Assembly (NCBI RefSeq): GCF_025145645.1
Contig: NZ_CP102252.1
Span: forward strand, 1,922,001-1,986,000
Reading direction: 5' to 3'
DNA: 64,000 nucleotides
DNA from: Alistipes senegalensis JC50
Lineage (GTDB): Bacteria; Bacteroidota; Bacteroidia; Bacteroidales; Rikenellaceae
Shown: positions 52,661-60,829 of the stretch, piece by piece
Layout of the letters: the number at the start of each line of letters is the position of its first letter
Numbering within the stretch: the first letter of the stretch is position 1
Made by a program: the position numbers and the translations under genes
The notes under the pieces: generated by a model
What the model was told of the DNA's origin: nothing
Seen by the model: only the letters and a program-made list of their open reading frames with translations
The model's database searches: none

Positions 52661-54322
52661 TTATTTGCGCTGGGTGTCCTGCTCGCGGGTGATGCGGGCG
52701 TACTCTTCGGGATTTTCCAGCACCCCGATCGCCTGCTTCACCTCCTTGTCCCCGGGCAGCGAGTGTTCGATCACACCCGCCTGATAGCCGTAGCGCATCA
52801 CGATGTCGTTGTTGATCGCCTCGACGACCTGCTTGCGGTAGGTTTCGAGATTGGTCTGCGTGTCGTCCTTCAGCTCGGCCTCCACCTGTTCGAACTTGTT
52901 CTTGAGTTCGGCGAAACGGTCGTCTTCGGCGGCTTTTTTCAGCACTTTGAGCGCCCGGCGGGTGTCCGATTCATAGGGCACCTTTTTCCCTTTCATAAAC
53001 TCCGCGAAGTCGGCGTAGTCCCGGTCCGTGATCGAGAAGGTGCGCACGTCGATCTCCCGGCCCGGGTTGCGGCGCATGTATTCGTCGCCGAAATCCTCGA
53101 TGAATCCCAGCGTGTAGAGCGTCATGGCGAAGCGCGAGATGTACTCCGGATCGGTGCGGATGTCGGGCATCACGCCGCCGCCGTCATAGACCTTGCGGCC
53201 CGCCTTGGTCGAGAACTCCGAGATGAGCGAGTCGGGGATCACGCGCACCGAACCCTCCTGCGAGTGGGAGTAGTCGATGGCCTGGATGCAGCGGCCCGAG
53301 GGGATGTAGTATTTTGCCGTCGTGAGTTTCAGCATGGTGTTGTAGCCCAGCGGGCGGGTCGCCTGCACGAGCCCCTTGCCGAAACTGCGCTGGCCGATCA
53401 GCACCGCGCGGTCGAGGTCTTGCAGGGCTCCGGCTACGATTTCGGCCGCCGAGGCCGAATTGCCGTTGACGAGCACGGCCAGCGGCAGGTCGGGGAGTAT
53501 GGGTTCCGAGTCGGTGCGGAACGTCTGTTTCGAATCCTCCGAACGCCCTTTGGTGCTCAGCACCTCCGTGCCCTTGGGGACGAACATTCCCAGAATCTTG
53601 ACCGCCTCCTGCATGATGCCGCCGCCGTTCGAGCGGTAGTCGAGAATGAGCCCTTTCAGGTCGCCTTCCCGGCGCAGCCGTTCGACGGCCGCACGCATCT
53701 CCTCGTAGCACCCTTCTGTGAAATCGCTGTGGCGGATGTAGCCGATCCCGTCGGCGGCCCATCCGACGTAGGGCACGCCCGGGATGGCGATGCGTTCGCG
53801 GCGGATCGTCGCCGTCTGCTGCGTGCCGTCGAGGTGTTCGACGGTCACCCGGACCTTGCTCCCCGGTTCGCCTTTGAGGCGCGTGGAAACTTGTTCGGTG
53901 GTGAATCCCTTGGCGTCCTTGCCGTCGATCGAGAGGATCTTGTCGCCGATTTTCAGCCCGGCCTTGTCCGCCGGCGAACCCTCATAAGGCTGGGCGATGC
54001 GCACGTAGTCCTCCTTCTGGCGGATGAGCGACCCGATGCCGCCGTACTTGCCCGTGGTGAGCAGTTCGAAATCCTGCATCCCCTCTTCGGGAATGTACTC
54101 CGTGTAGGGGTCCAGGTCGTTGACCATGCCTGCGGCGGCCCCCTCCATCAGCTTGTCGGGGTCTACCGGATCGACGTAGTTGAGCGACAGCTCGCGCATC
54201 ATGTTGACGGTGATCTCCATGTTGCGTCCCAGCCCGAAGTCGTTGCGGGCGGCGAAGGTCAGGGCTCCTGCGGCGGCGACAGCCGCGGCCGCGATGAGCG
54301 GGTAACGGTATTTTCTAATCAT
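52661..54322 (-). CDS. S41-family C-terminal processing protease
   Basis: A 553-residue periplasmic protease with an N-terminal anchor (LIAAAAVAAAGALTFAA). Residues 85-165 are a PDZ domain (YGGIGSLIRQKEDYV ... GLKIGDKILSIDG). The catalytic dyad is Ser291 in NGNSASAAE and Lys316 in QRSFGKGLVQ, spaced 25 residues apart as in E. coli Prc. The C-terminal 150 residues are helical and charged (FAEFMKGKKVPYESDTRRALKVLKK). It overlaps the small membrane-protein gene upstream by 8 bases. It would trim or degrade periplasmic proteins. Confidence 0.93.
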   Translation of the reverse strand: MIRKYRYPLIAAAAVAAAGALTFAARNDFGLGRNMEITVNMMRELSLNYVDPVDPDKLMEGAAAGMVNDLDPYTEYIPEEGMQDFELLTTGKYGGIGSLIRQKEDYVRIAQPYEGSPADKAGLKIGDKILSIDGKDAKGFTTEQVSTRLKGEPGSKVRVTVEHLDGTQQTATIRRERIAIPGVPYVGWAADGIGYIRHSDFTEGCYEEMRAAVERLRREGDLKGLILDYRSNGGGIMQEAVKILGMFVPKGTEVLSTKGRSEDSKQTFRTDSEPILPDLPLAVLVNGNSASAAEIVAGALQDLDRAVLIGQRSFGKGLVQATRPLGYNTMLKLTTAKYYIPSGRCIQAIDYSHSQEGSVRVIPDSLISEFSTKAGRKVYDGGGVMPDIRTDPEYISRFAMTLYTLGFIEDFGDEYMRRNPGREIDVRTFSITDRDYADFAEFMKGKKVPYESDTRRALKVLKKAAEDDRFAELKNKFEQVEAELKDDTQTNLETYRKQVVEAINNDIVMRYGYQAGVIEHSLPGDKEVKQAIGVLENPEEYARITREQDTQRK

Positions 54323-54785
54323 TGCGCGTCATGTGTATGTACGAATCGAGGCGGTATTGCACCCGGGCGACGCCGCGGCGGATGCCGTCGAGCACGATCC
54401 ATTGTCCGTACTGTGAAACTCTTATTTCGTCTTCGCCCAGCAGCATGAGTTTTTGCAGGAGGGTGTCGGCACGGAAGACCATCACCCCGTCCTCCTCGCT
54501 GCGGAGCGAGAATCCCGACGAGCGGAATGCGTTGACGATCTGTTCGCGGTTCTCCTCCACGTCGCCCTCGACCTTGCGTTCGACGAACCCGAATCGGGGA
54601 TAGAGGGCCGCCAGCACCACGATCGCCGTGAAGAGCATCAGGTAGCGGTCGGTGTGGAACATGGCGTAGAGCGTGTCGTCGAGCGACAGCGCCGAGGTGC
54701 CGGTCATCAGCATCAGCCCCATCAGGACTATACAGAGAACGCACAGGGCGCAGAAATATTTTAGCGAGCGGACGAAGTATTTCAT
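54315..54785 (-). CDS. Small membrane protein of unknown function
   Basis: A 156-residue protein; I start it at the ATG at 54785 (MKYFVRSLKYF). Two membrane helices (about 9-29 and 46-66) are followed by a soluble part of about 85 residues that alternates helices and strands (ENREQIVNAFRSSGFSLRSEEDGVMVFRADTLLQKLMLLGEDEIRVSQYGQWIVLDGIRRGV). I do not recognise a family. It lies 19 bp after ispH and overlaps the start of the S41 protease gene, so all three are one transcription unit. Confidence 0.75.
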   Translation of the reverse strand: MKYFVRSLKYFCALCVLCIVLMGLMLMTGTSALSLDDTLYAMFHTDRYLMLFTAIVVLAALYPRFGFVERKVEGDVEENREQIVNAFRSSGFSLRSEEDGVMVFRADTLLQKLMLLGEDEIRVSQYGQWIVLDGIRRGVARVQYRLDSYIHMTRND

Positions 54786-54804
54786 AGCGGAAATTTTTAA
54801 TTTT

Positions 54805-55671
54805 TCATTTTTCATTGAAGTTGCCGATAGCATCGGCAACCTCCTGCATCAGCCATTTGGGGGTCGATGTGGCGCCGCAGATGCCCACCGAGCTTGCGCC
54901 GTCGAACCATCGGGGTTCGATTTCGCTCGCCTCCTCGACGACGTACGTCCGCGGATTGGCCCGCCGGCACACCTCCGAGAGCACCTTGCCGTTCGACGAC
55001 TTGCGGCCGCAGACGAAGACCACGGCGTCGAAGCGTCCCGAGAACTCTGCGAGGTGCTGTTCGCGGTTCGATACCTGCCGGCAGATCGTGTCGTCGATGC
55101 AGACCTTGTCCGGATCGGCGGCCCGGCGGCGCATCTCGGCCCCGAGCTCCTCGAACAGCGCGATGCTCTGCGTGGTCTGCGAAAGGAAATAGACGGGGCG
55201 CACGAAGTCGATCAGCGACAGGTCCTCCGCCCTTTCGATCACGATCGTCGGTTCCGCCACCTGTCCCGTGAGCCCCACCACTTCGGCGTGGCCCCGCTTG
55301 CCGAGGATCACGACCTGACCGCCCGCCGGACGCATCCGTTCGTGGGCCTCCTTCACGCGTCGCTGGAGACGGGCGACCACCGGGCAGGTGGCGTCGATCA
55401 CCTCGATACCCAGTTCCCGGGCCGCGGCGTATGTCGTGGGGGGCTCTCCGTGGGCGCGGATGAAGAGCCGGCAGCCCGCCAGCTGCGGCATGTCGGCGTG
55501 GGTGACGGTCCTCAGCCCCAGCCGTTCGAGACGCTGGACTTCGATGCGGTTGTGAACGATGTCGCCGAGCGAATAGACCGTGGCGCCCCCTCCGAGGGCT
55601 TGTTCGGCCTTCGTGATTGCGCGGACAACGCCGAAGCAGAAGCCCGATTTATCGTCGATCTCAACACGCAT
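54805..55671 (-). CDS. ispH: 4-hydroxy-3-methylbut-2-enyl diphosphate reductase
   Basis: A 288-residue iron-sulfur enzyme for the last step of the MEP pathway, giving IPP and DMAPP. The three cluster Cys are in GFCFGV (Cys12), VIDATCPVV (about 95) and VGICGATSTPKW (about 263). Other family marks are SLGDIVHN, IRAHGEPP, FLSQTT and CGRKSSN. Length fits the family. It is downstream of cmk across an AT-rich gap with a long inverted repeat. Confidence 0.96.
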   Translation of the reverse strand: MRVEIDDKSGFCFGVVRAITKAEQALGGGATVYSLGDIVHNRIEVQRLERLGLRTVTHADMPQLAGCRLFIRAHGEPPTTYAAARELGIEVIDATCPVVARLQRRVKEAHERMRPAGGQVVILGKRGHAEVVGLTGQVAEPTIVIERAEDLSLIDFVRPVYFLSQTTQSIALFEELGAEMRRRAADPDKVCIDDTICRQVSNREQHLAEFSGRFDAVVFVCGRKSSNGKVLSEVCRRANPRTYVVEEASEIEPRWFDGASSVGICGATSTPKWLMQEVADAIGNFNEK

Positions 55672-55679
55672 AGCTGCGT

Positions 55680-55758
55680 AATTAAGAATTAAAAATTGAT
55701 TGTGCGCCGACCCGGATAAACAGCAGTCTGTGCGGGAACTGATTTTTAATTCTTAATT
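55680..55758. repeat. 17-bp AT-rich inverted repeat between cmk and ispH
   Basis: AATTAAGAATTAAAAAT (55680-55696) is repeated exactly in reverse complement at 55742-55758, 45 bases apart. It fills most of the 81-base gap between the two genes and reaches into the 3' end of cmk. Similar AT-rich words occur at 54790-54815. It may form a long stem in the message. Confidence 0.7.
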
Positions 55759-56454
55759 TTTCATTTTTAATTGGAATTCATTCATAAACCACGCCATCTG
55801 TTCATCGACGGTCATGTGGCTGTTGTCCAGCACAATGGCATCGTCGGCCTGGCGCAGCGGCGAGACGGCCCGGCTCATGTCGGCCTTGTCGCGTTCGCGG
55901 ATGTTGCGTTCGACCTCCTCCATCGTCACCGTCATTCCCTTGCCCGTCAGCTCCTTGTAGCGGCGGTCGGCGCGCACAGCGGGGTCCGCCGTCATGAACA
56001 GTTTCAGTTCGGCGTCGGGGAAGACCACCGTGCCGATGTCGCGGCCGTCCATCACCACGCCGCGGCGGCGTCCCATCTCCTGTTGCATGGCCACCAGCTT
56101 GCGGCGCACCTCGGGGATGGCGCTCACGCGGCTCACGCAGTTCGAGACCTCGATGGTGCGGATCTTGCCCTCGGCCAGGTCGCCGTTGACGTAGATGTCG
56201 CTGGCGCCGCGTTCGGGATTGAAGCGGAAAGTGATCGTGATCTGGTCGAGCAGCTTCACGACGGCCTCTTCGTCAACGATGCCCGAGCGGATTGCCCCGT
56301 GTTCGAGGGCGTAGAGCGTCACGGCGCGGTACATGGCGCCGGTGTCGATGAAGATGTAGCCCAGGCGGGCCGCGATGGCTTTGGCGAAGGTGCTCTTGCC
56401 GCACGACGAGAATCCGTCTACGGCGATGACGATCTTATGTTTAGTGTCCGACAT
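55753..56454 (-). CDS. cmk: Cytidylate kinase
   Basis: A 233-residue kinase that phosphorylates CMP and dCMP. Start at the ATG at 56454; a TTG five codons earlier is open but unlikely. The P-loop is VDGFSSCGKSTFAKAIA (about 12-28), followed by YIFIDTGAMYRAVTLYAL, VMDGRDIGTVVFPDA and the NIRERDKADMSRAVSPLRQADDA lid, all typical of Cmk. It overlaps the end of the LysE-type gene by 14 bases and is co-transcribed with it. Confidence 0.95.
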   Translation of the reverse strand: MSDTKHKIVIAVDGFSSCGKSTFAKAIAARLGYIFIDTGAMYRAVTLYALEHGAIRSGIVDEEAVVKLLDQITITFRFNPERGASDIYVNGDLAEGKIRTIEVSNCVSRVSAIPEVRRKLVAMQQEMGRRRGVVMDGRDIGTVVFPDAELKLFMTADPAVRADRRYKELTGKGMTVTMEEVERNIRERDKADMSRAVSPLRQADDAIVLDNSHMTVDEQMAWFMNEFQLKMKN

Positions 56455-57118
56455 TGGGGAAAATATCAAAGAAAGTAGACAGTATGGTGTAAATTCCTAA
56501 TATGCCGATGATAAGGCCCGCGACGTGGTTGATCGTGAGCATGTGCCGCGGGCGGAACCGGCGGCGGAACAGGTTGATGACGAATGCCAGCAGGGTCCAC
56601 CACGCCGCGGCGCCGCCGAAGAACCCGGCGATGACGAACAGCGAGCGCATGAATCCCCCGAAGGTGTGGTCGGCCATTTCGCCGCCCGAGATTTTGAAGA
56701 CGGCGAAGAAGGCCAGGATATAGGGGATCACCATGATGAAGTTGGCGATCGTGAGTCCGAAGATCGAGACGAAATCCTGCCACAGCGAGGTTTTGCCGGC
56801 TCGGTTGCGGCGTATCTGCGGCACGGGGTTCTGGGCGAAGATGAAGACCCCGACGATCACGACGAAAATGCCGCCGATGACCCTCAGCAGCGTGTCGTAC
56901 TGCTCGATCCGGGCTTGGAGCATCGAGTAGAAGAACAGCGCGGCCATGGCCATGAACGTATCGGCGCAGGCGACGCCGATTCCCGAGACGATTCCCGAAC
57001 GGCGGCTTTTCGACAGGGTCCGCTGGATGCAGAGCACCGCCACGGGACCTACCGTGATGGAAGCGGCCACACCTACGCAGATGCCGCGGAACAGGGTTTC
57101 GACGATTTCCAGTGCCAT
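56441..57118 (-). CDS. LysE-family inner-membrane exporter
   Basis: A 225-residue membrane protein; I start it at the ATG at 57118 (MALEIVETLF), because the frame further upstream runs through the promoter repeats. Six helices are visible. The N-terminal GVAASITVGPVAVLCIQRTLSKSRRSGIVSGIGVACAD is the conserved LysE/RhtB front (GPxxxxxxxxxxxxGxxxGxxxxxG). Members export amino acids or related small molecules; the substrate is not readable from sequence. It heads the cmk-ispH operon. Confidence 0.87.
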   Translation of the reverse strand: MALEIVETLFRGICVGVAASITVGPVAVLCIQRTLSKSRRSGIVSGIGVACADTFMAMAALFFYSMLQARIEQYDTLLRVIGGIFVVIVGVFIFAQNPVPQIRRNRAGKTSLWQDFVSIFGLTIANFIMVIPYILAFFAVFKISGGEMADHTFGGFMRSLFVIAGFFGGAAAWWTLLAFVINLFRRRFRPRHMLTINHVAGLIIGILGIYTILSTFFDIFPNVGH

Positions 57119-57147
57119 TTTTCCGGTTCGTAGTTTTTTTAGACGAC

Positions 57148-57335
57148 AAAGATACGAATAAGCCGAGAGAAAAAAGCAAGCTCGCTTGCATTTTTTCCGA
57201 GGCGGAGTATCTTCGGTGCAGCCAAAGTTACGAATAAGCGAGGGCAAAAGCAAGTTTGCTTGCATTTTGCCGAGCGGGAGTGTCTTCGGCGAAGCCAAAG
57301 TACGAATAAGCGAGGGCTTTTCCGGGCGGGAGTAT
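57148..57335. repeat. Tandem 73-76 bp repeats carrying promoter boxes
   Basis: Copies begin at 57148, 57224 and 57297 (the last partial) with AAAG(A/T)TACGAATAAG. Each full copy holds AAAAGCAAG(C/T)T, the mirrored GCTTGCATTTT, and a GGAGT(A/G)TCTTCGG word. In copies 1 and 2 the start reads TATCTTTG (57147-57154) and TAACTTTG (57223-57230) on the minus strand, both TAnnTTTG boxes, so each copy can drive the lysE-cmk-ispH operon. The remaining 57336-57479 holds a possible plus-strand box TATTTTTG (57453-57460) for the next gene. Confidence 0.75.
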
Positions 57336-57479
57336 CCGAAAGGGATTCGGAAAGCCTGTCGGCGGGGGCTCCGGCGAGCCCGGAAGTCGGATATGTTGAT
57401 AAAATATCGAAAACTTTGGCTCCGTGCTTGCATATTCTCCCCTGAAAGTGAATATTTTTGCACAAACACCCCGCAGCTT

Positions 57480-57785
57480 ATGGCAGAGATGAAACAATTC
57501 GGCATCGACCTCGAACTGGACGACGCTGTGGCCCAGGGTCATTATTCCAACCTGGCGATCATATCGCACTCTACTTCGGAATTCATCATCGACTTTGCGA
57601 CGGTCCTTCCCGGCGTGCAGAAAGCGCGCGTCAAAAGCCGCATCATCCTTACTCCGGAGCACGCCAAACGCCTGCTGCGTTCGTTGCAGGAGAATATCGT
57701 GCGCTACGAGAGCAACGTGGGCAAGATCGAGATCCCGACCCCTTCGCCCACGCCCGAGGCGGGGCCCAAGATGGGGCAGGCATAG
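57480..57785 (+). CDS. DUF3467-family small protein
   Basis: A 101-residue cytoplasmic protein starting at the ATG at 57480, 19 bases after a TATTTTTG box. The core ARVKSRIILTPEHAKRLLRSLQENIVRYES, preceded by YSNLAIISHSTSEFIIDFATVLPG, is the DUF3467 pattern found widely in Bacteroidetes. The tail is Pro-rich (IPTPSPTPEAGPK). Function unknown. It stands alone and ends in a strong bidirectional terminator. Confidence 0.88.
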   Translation: MAEMKQFGIDLELDDAVAQGHYSNLAIISHSTSEFIIDFATVLPGVQKARVKSRIILTPEHAKRLLRSLQENIVRYESNVGKIEIPTPSPTPEAGPKMGQA

Positions 57786-57829
57786 AAAGAAAAAGTCCGG
57801 AGCGCGGCCGCTCCGGACTTTTTCTTTTC
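57785..57829. terminator. Bidirectional terminator between DUF3467 gene and folC
   Basis: A stem AAAAAGTCCGGAGCG / CGCTCCGGACTTTTT extends on both sides (GAAAG / CTTTTC). A- and T-tracts allow termination of both convergent transcripts. Confidence 0.9.
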
Positions 57830-57842
57830 GTTCCGCGCTCCG

Positions 57843-59132
57843 TTACAGCGCTTCGCCGACGACGTAGGTGCTGCCGCCGATGAAGATCATGTCGCCCTCC
57901 GACGCCAGTTCCCGGGCGCGGGCTACCGCGGCCGTCACCTCCTCCACCGCTTCGCCGTGCAGACCGTAGATCGCGGCTTTCGCCGTCAGCTCCGCGGCCG
58001 GGAGCGAACGCTCCGAATGCGCCTGGGTGAAGATATAGTGGGCTTCGTGCGGCAGCAGGGGCAGAATGTGCGCCAGGTCCTTGTCGCGCACGAATCCGAT
58101 CACGCAGTAGAGTTCCTTGTGGGGCGTCGCCCGGATCTGTTCGGCCACGTAGGCGATGCCGTGGGCATTGTGCCCCGTGTCGCAGACCGTGAGGGGAGCC
58201 TCTGCAAGCGTCTGCCAGCGGCCCATCAGCGCCGTGTTGGCCGCCGCGCAGCACATTCCTTCGAGATAGGCGCGGCGGGAGATCGTCAGCGGCGTTTCTT
58301 CGTGCAGGAAGTCGATCGCCGCCGAAGCCGTCACGATATTGCGGCATTGGTAGCTGCCTTGCAGATCGAGCAGCACGTCGAAATCCCGGTTGTCGCGCGT
58401 GCGGCGCAGGTGGAAGAACTGGCGGTTGCCTTCGGGACGGCTCTCTTCGCAGACGAATTCCCGTTCGGCGTAGATCACACGCGATTTGTTGGCCGCGGCG
58501 GCCTGTTCGATCACCTCGTTGTAGCGGACATCCGCTTCGCCGACGATCACCGGAATGCTCTTTTTGATGATCCCCGCCTTCTCTGCGGCGATCTTCTGGA
58601 GCGTGTCGCCCAGCAGGGCCGTGTGTTCCAGCCCGATGTTGGTGATGACGCTCAGGATCGGCACGATGATGTTCGTGGCGTCGAGCCGTCCCCCGAGCCC
58701 CGTCTCGATCACGGCCACCTCGACATCGCTCTGCGCGAAGTAGTCGAAGGCCATGGCGGCGGTCATTTCGAAGAACGACAGCTCCGATTCGACCATCTTG
58801 TCGTGGTGCTTGTCCACGAAGTTCACCACCTTCTGCTTGGGGATCATTTCGCCGTCAACGCGGATGCGTTCGCGGAAGTCCTGCAAGTGGGGCGAGGTGA
58901 AGAGCCCCGTGCGGTATCCCGCCTGCTGGAGCACCGAGGCGATGATGTGGGCTACGGAGCCTTTGCCGTTGGTGCCGGCCACGTGGATCGTGAAGAAGTT
59001 CCGCTGGGGGTTGCCCAGGTGGCGGCAGAATGCGGCGATACGCTCCAATCCCGGTTTGTAGGCCATTGCGCCGCTGGTTTCGAACGCGGGCAGCGACTGA
59101 AAGAGGAATTCGAGGGTTTGGGTGTAGTTCAT
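57843..59132 (-). CDS. folC: Bifunctional dihydrofolate/folylpolyglutamate synthase
   Basis: A 429-residue Mur-ligase-type enzyme that adds Glu to dihydropteroate and folates. The ATP loop is HVAGTNGKGSVAHIIASVLQQAGYRTGLFTSPHL (about 47-80), followed by VAVIETGLGGRLDATN (about 136-150), SVITNIGLEHTALLGDTLQKIAAEKAGIIK (about 155-185) and DTGHNAHGIAYV (about 316-328). It starts 12 bp after lnt and shares its promoter. Confidence 0.95.
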   Translation of the reverse strand: MNYTQTLEFLFQSLPAFETSGAMAYKPGLERIAAFCRHLGNPQRNFFTIHVAGTNGKGSVAHIIASVLQQAGYRTGLFTSPHLQDFRERIRVDGEMIPKQKVVNFVDKHHDKMVESELSFFEMTAAMAFDYFAQSDVEVAVIETGLGGRLDATNIIVPILSVITNIGLEHTALLGDTLQKIAAEKAGIIKKSIPVIVGEADVRYNEVIEQAAAANKSRVIYAEREFVCEESRPEGNRQFFHLRRTRDNRDFDVLLDLQGSYQCRNIVTASAAIDFLHEETPLTISRRAYLEGMCCAAANTALMGRWQTLAEAPLTVCDTGHNAHGIAYVAEQIRATPHKELYCVIGFVRDKDLAHILPLLPHEAHYIFTQAHSERSLPAAELTAKAAIYGLHGEAVEEVTAAVARARELASEGDMIFIGGSTYVVGEAL

Positions 59133-59144
59133 GACATCGGGGGT

Positions 59145-60734
59145 TTATTGGACGAGATGGTTTTTGCGTTTGACCCGGTAGGCGACGTAGTAGAGCAGAC
59201 ACAGCAGCAGCACATATTCCGAGATGCGGGCCGGATAGTCGCCGTAGCGGGTGTAGAAAGTCAGTTCCGAGTTGAGGGGCACCCGGGCGGAGATCACGCC
59301 GCGCTCCTCCCAGCCGAGGGTCTCGCCCACGTCGCCGCGGGCGGAGATGAATCCCGAGCGGCCCGTGTTGGCCGAGCGGGCGATGGCGCGGCGGTGTTCG
59401 ATGGCCCTCAGGCGCGAGATGGTGAACAGGTGCTTGTAGCCCGGCGTGTCGCGCCACCAGCCGTCGTTCGAGATGATGGCCATGAACTGCGCGCCGCGGC
59501 GCACGAAATCGCCGTAGAAGTCGCCGTAAAGCCCTTCGTAGCAGATCGCGGGGCCGGTTTTGATTCCATCGTGTTCGAAGGCCGTGCCGTGCTGTCCCTT
59601 GCCGATCTGCCCGAGCGTGCCGCCGAGGTCGATGACCAGGAATTTCAGCACGTCGAAAACCCACGTCGGGGTGTTCTCGACGCCGATCACCAGCCGGCCC
59701 TTGTGATGAAGCTGCGTGCGGCCCGCGGAGTCGAGCCCCACGGCCGTGTTGAATACGTCGTAATAGCCGTTTCCGAAGCGTTCCGCACGGGCCGTTTCGG
59801 TCTGCGCTCCCGCCGGATAGTGGCGCGTGGTGTTGGCTCCGGCAATGAGCAGGGCCCCGGGATGGCGGCTGCGGAGCGTGTCGGCCAGCACCTGCCAGAA
59901 TTCGCCCGGCGTGTCGGCAGCCCCCAGCCAAAAATCGCTCAGCGCGGGTTCGCGGTAGTAACCCGGCACGGCGGTCTCGGGCAGCAGGATGAACTGTGCT
60001 CCGGCGGGTACGTCGTCCAGCAGGTCGAGGATATTCTCCTCCTGCCGTTCCGTGTCGCCGTGGAATTTGTCGTAGCAGTCCACATTGGGCTGGACGATGC
60101 TCACCTCGGCCGCCCCTTCGTCGGGCTGTTCCCAGCTTCCCCAGATGGCCAGCGATACGGCTATCGGCACCGCGACGACGCACGCCGCGGCTGTCCACCG
60201 TCGCACGGTGCGCGCCCGAAGGGCTTCGAAGATCAGGATATTCGAGAGCAGCACCCACAGCGTGCCGCCGAAGACGCCCGTGTATTCATACCACTGCACG
60301 GCCCACACCTCGTGCGAGAATCCGTTGCCGAGGATGAGCCACGGCCACGAGAAATCCCCGACGGTGTACCAGTATTCGGTGGCGATCCACGCCGTGACGA
60401 GGGTGGTGTAGGCAAGGGCTTTGGGGGCTTTTTTCGAGACCGTGTGGAAGAGCATGAAGGCGATCATGTTCATCGTCGTCGAGGCCAGCGTGGCGGCCGG
60501 GGGGCCTACGGGCGTCGCGTACCAGATCCACCAGATCGTCAGGGCGTTCCACAGCGCGAAGGTCAGCGCCGCCCAGCCGAAGACCTTCCACCACGAGCGG
60601 CGCGAGGCGTCGTACGAGGCGCTCACCCACAGCAGCGGGACGAATCCCGCGAGGAGCGTCAGCCCCGTCATGCTGAGCCATCCCGGGGAGAGCAGGAGGG
60701 CCGAAAGGATTACCGCCGCAAGTCTACGCAACAT
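59145..60734 (-). CDS. lnt: Apolipoprotein N-acyltransferase
   Basis: A 529-residue inner-membrane enzyme that adds the third acyl chain to lipoproteins. Start at the ATG at 60734 (MLRRLAAV). About eight membrane helices cover 1-200 and the C-terminal end, with a nitrilase-like domain between (about 215-470): LLPETAVPGYY (Glu), KGRLVIGVENTP (Lys) and GPAICYEGLYGDFY (Cys) make the Glu-Lys-Cys triad. A good promoter lies at 60755-60785. It is fitting that an organism with so many lipoproteins keeps this gene. Confidence 0.94.
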   Translation of the reverse strand: MLRRLAAVILSALLLSPGWLSMTGLTLLAGFVPLLWVSASYDASRRSWWKVFGWAALTFALWNALTIWWIWYATPVGPPAATLASTTMNMIAFMLFHTVSKKAPKALAYTTLVTAWIATEYWYTVGDFSWPWLILGNGFSHEVWAVQWYEYTGVFGGTLWVLLSNILIFEALRARTVRRWTAAACVVAVPIAVSLAIWGSWEQPDEGAAEVSIVQPNVDCYDKFHGDTERQEENILDLLDDVPAGAQFILLPETAVPGYYREPALSDFWLGAADTPGEFWQVLADTLRSRHPGALLIAGANTTRHYPAGAQTETARAERFGNGYYDVFNTAVGLDSAGRTQLHHKGRLVIGVENTPTWVFDVLKFLVIDLGGTLGQIGKGQHGTAFEHDGIKTGPAICYEGLYGDFYGDFVRRGAQFMAIISNDGWWRDTPGYKHLFTISRLRAIEHRRAIARSANTGRSGFISARGDVGETLGWEERGVISARVPLNSELTFYTRYGDYPARISEYVLLLCLLYYVAYRVKRKNHLVQ

Positions 60735-60754
60735 GGAAGGAGATTTTATGACCG

Positions 60755-60785
60755 CAAAAGTACTCAAACGAGCGCATTTTTCAAA
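60755..60785 (-). promoter_or_regulatory. Promoter of lnt-folC
   Basis: On the minus strand TTTG (60782-60785), 19 bases, TACTTTTG (60755-60762) match the Bacteroidetes promoter consensus exactly, 21 bases ahead of the lnt start codon. Confidence 0.75.
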
Positions 60786-60793
60786 ATATTTCC

Positions 60794-60801
60794 TACTTTT
60801 G
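60794..60801 (+). promoter_or_regulatory. -7 box of the GH109 gene
   Basis: TACTTTTG fits TAnnTTTG and lies 28 bases before the start codon. The -33 TTTG is not visible at the expected place, so expression may depend on an activator. Confidence 0.5.
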
Positions 60802-60829
60802 TCTTGAAACCAATCAATCTGCTGTACAA

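Noticed and set aside
51398..54448. Very long plus-strand open frame opposite the kinase and S41 protease genes
   Set aside because: Mirror of GC-rich coding on the minus strand; the minus frames carry clear catalytic motifs and the plus frame carries none.
57148..57335. Tandem repeats as a CRISPR array
   Set aside because: Only two and a half units, directly abutting with no unique spacers and with promoter boxes inside; no cas genes.
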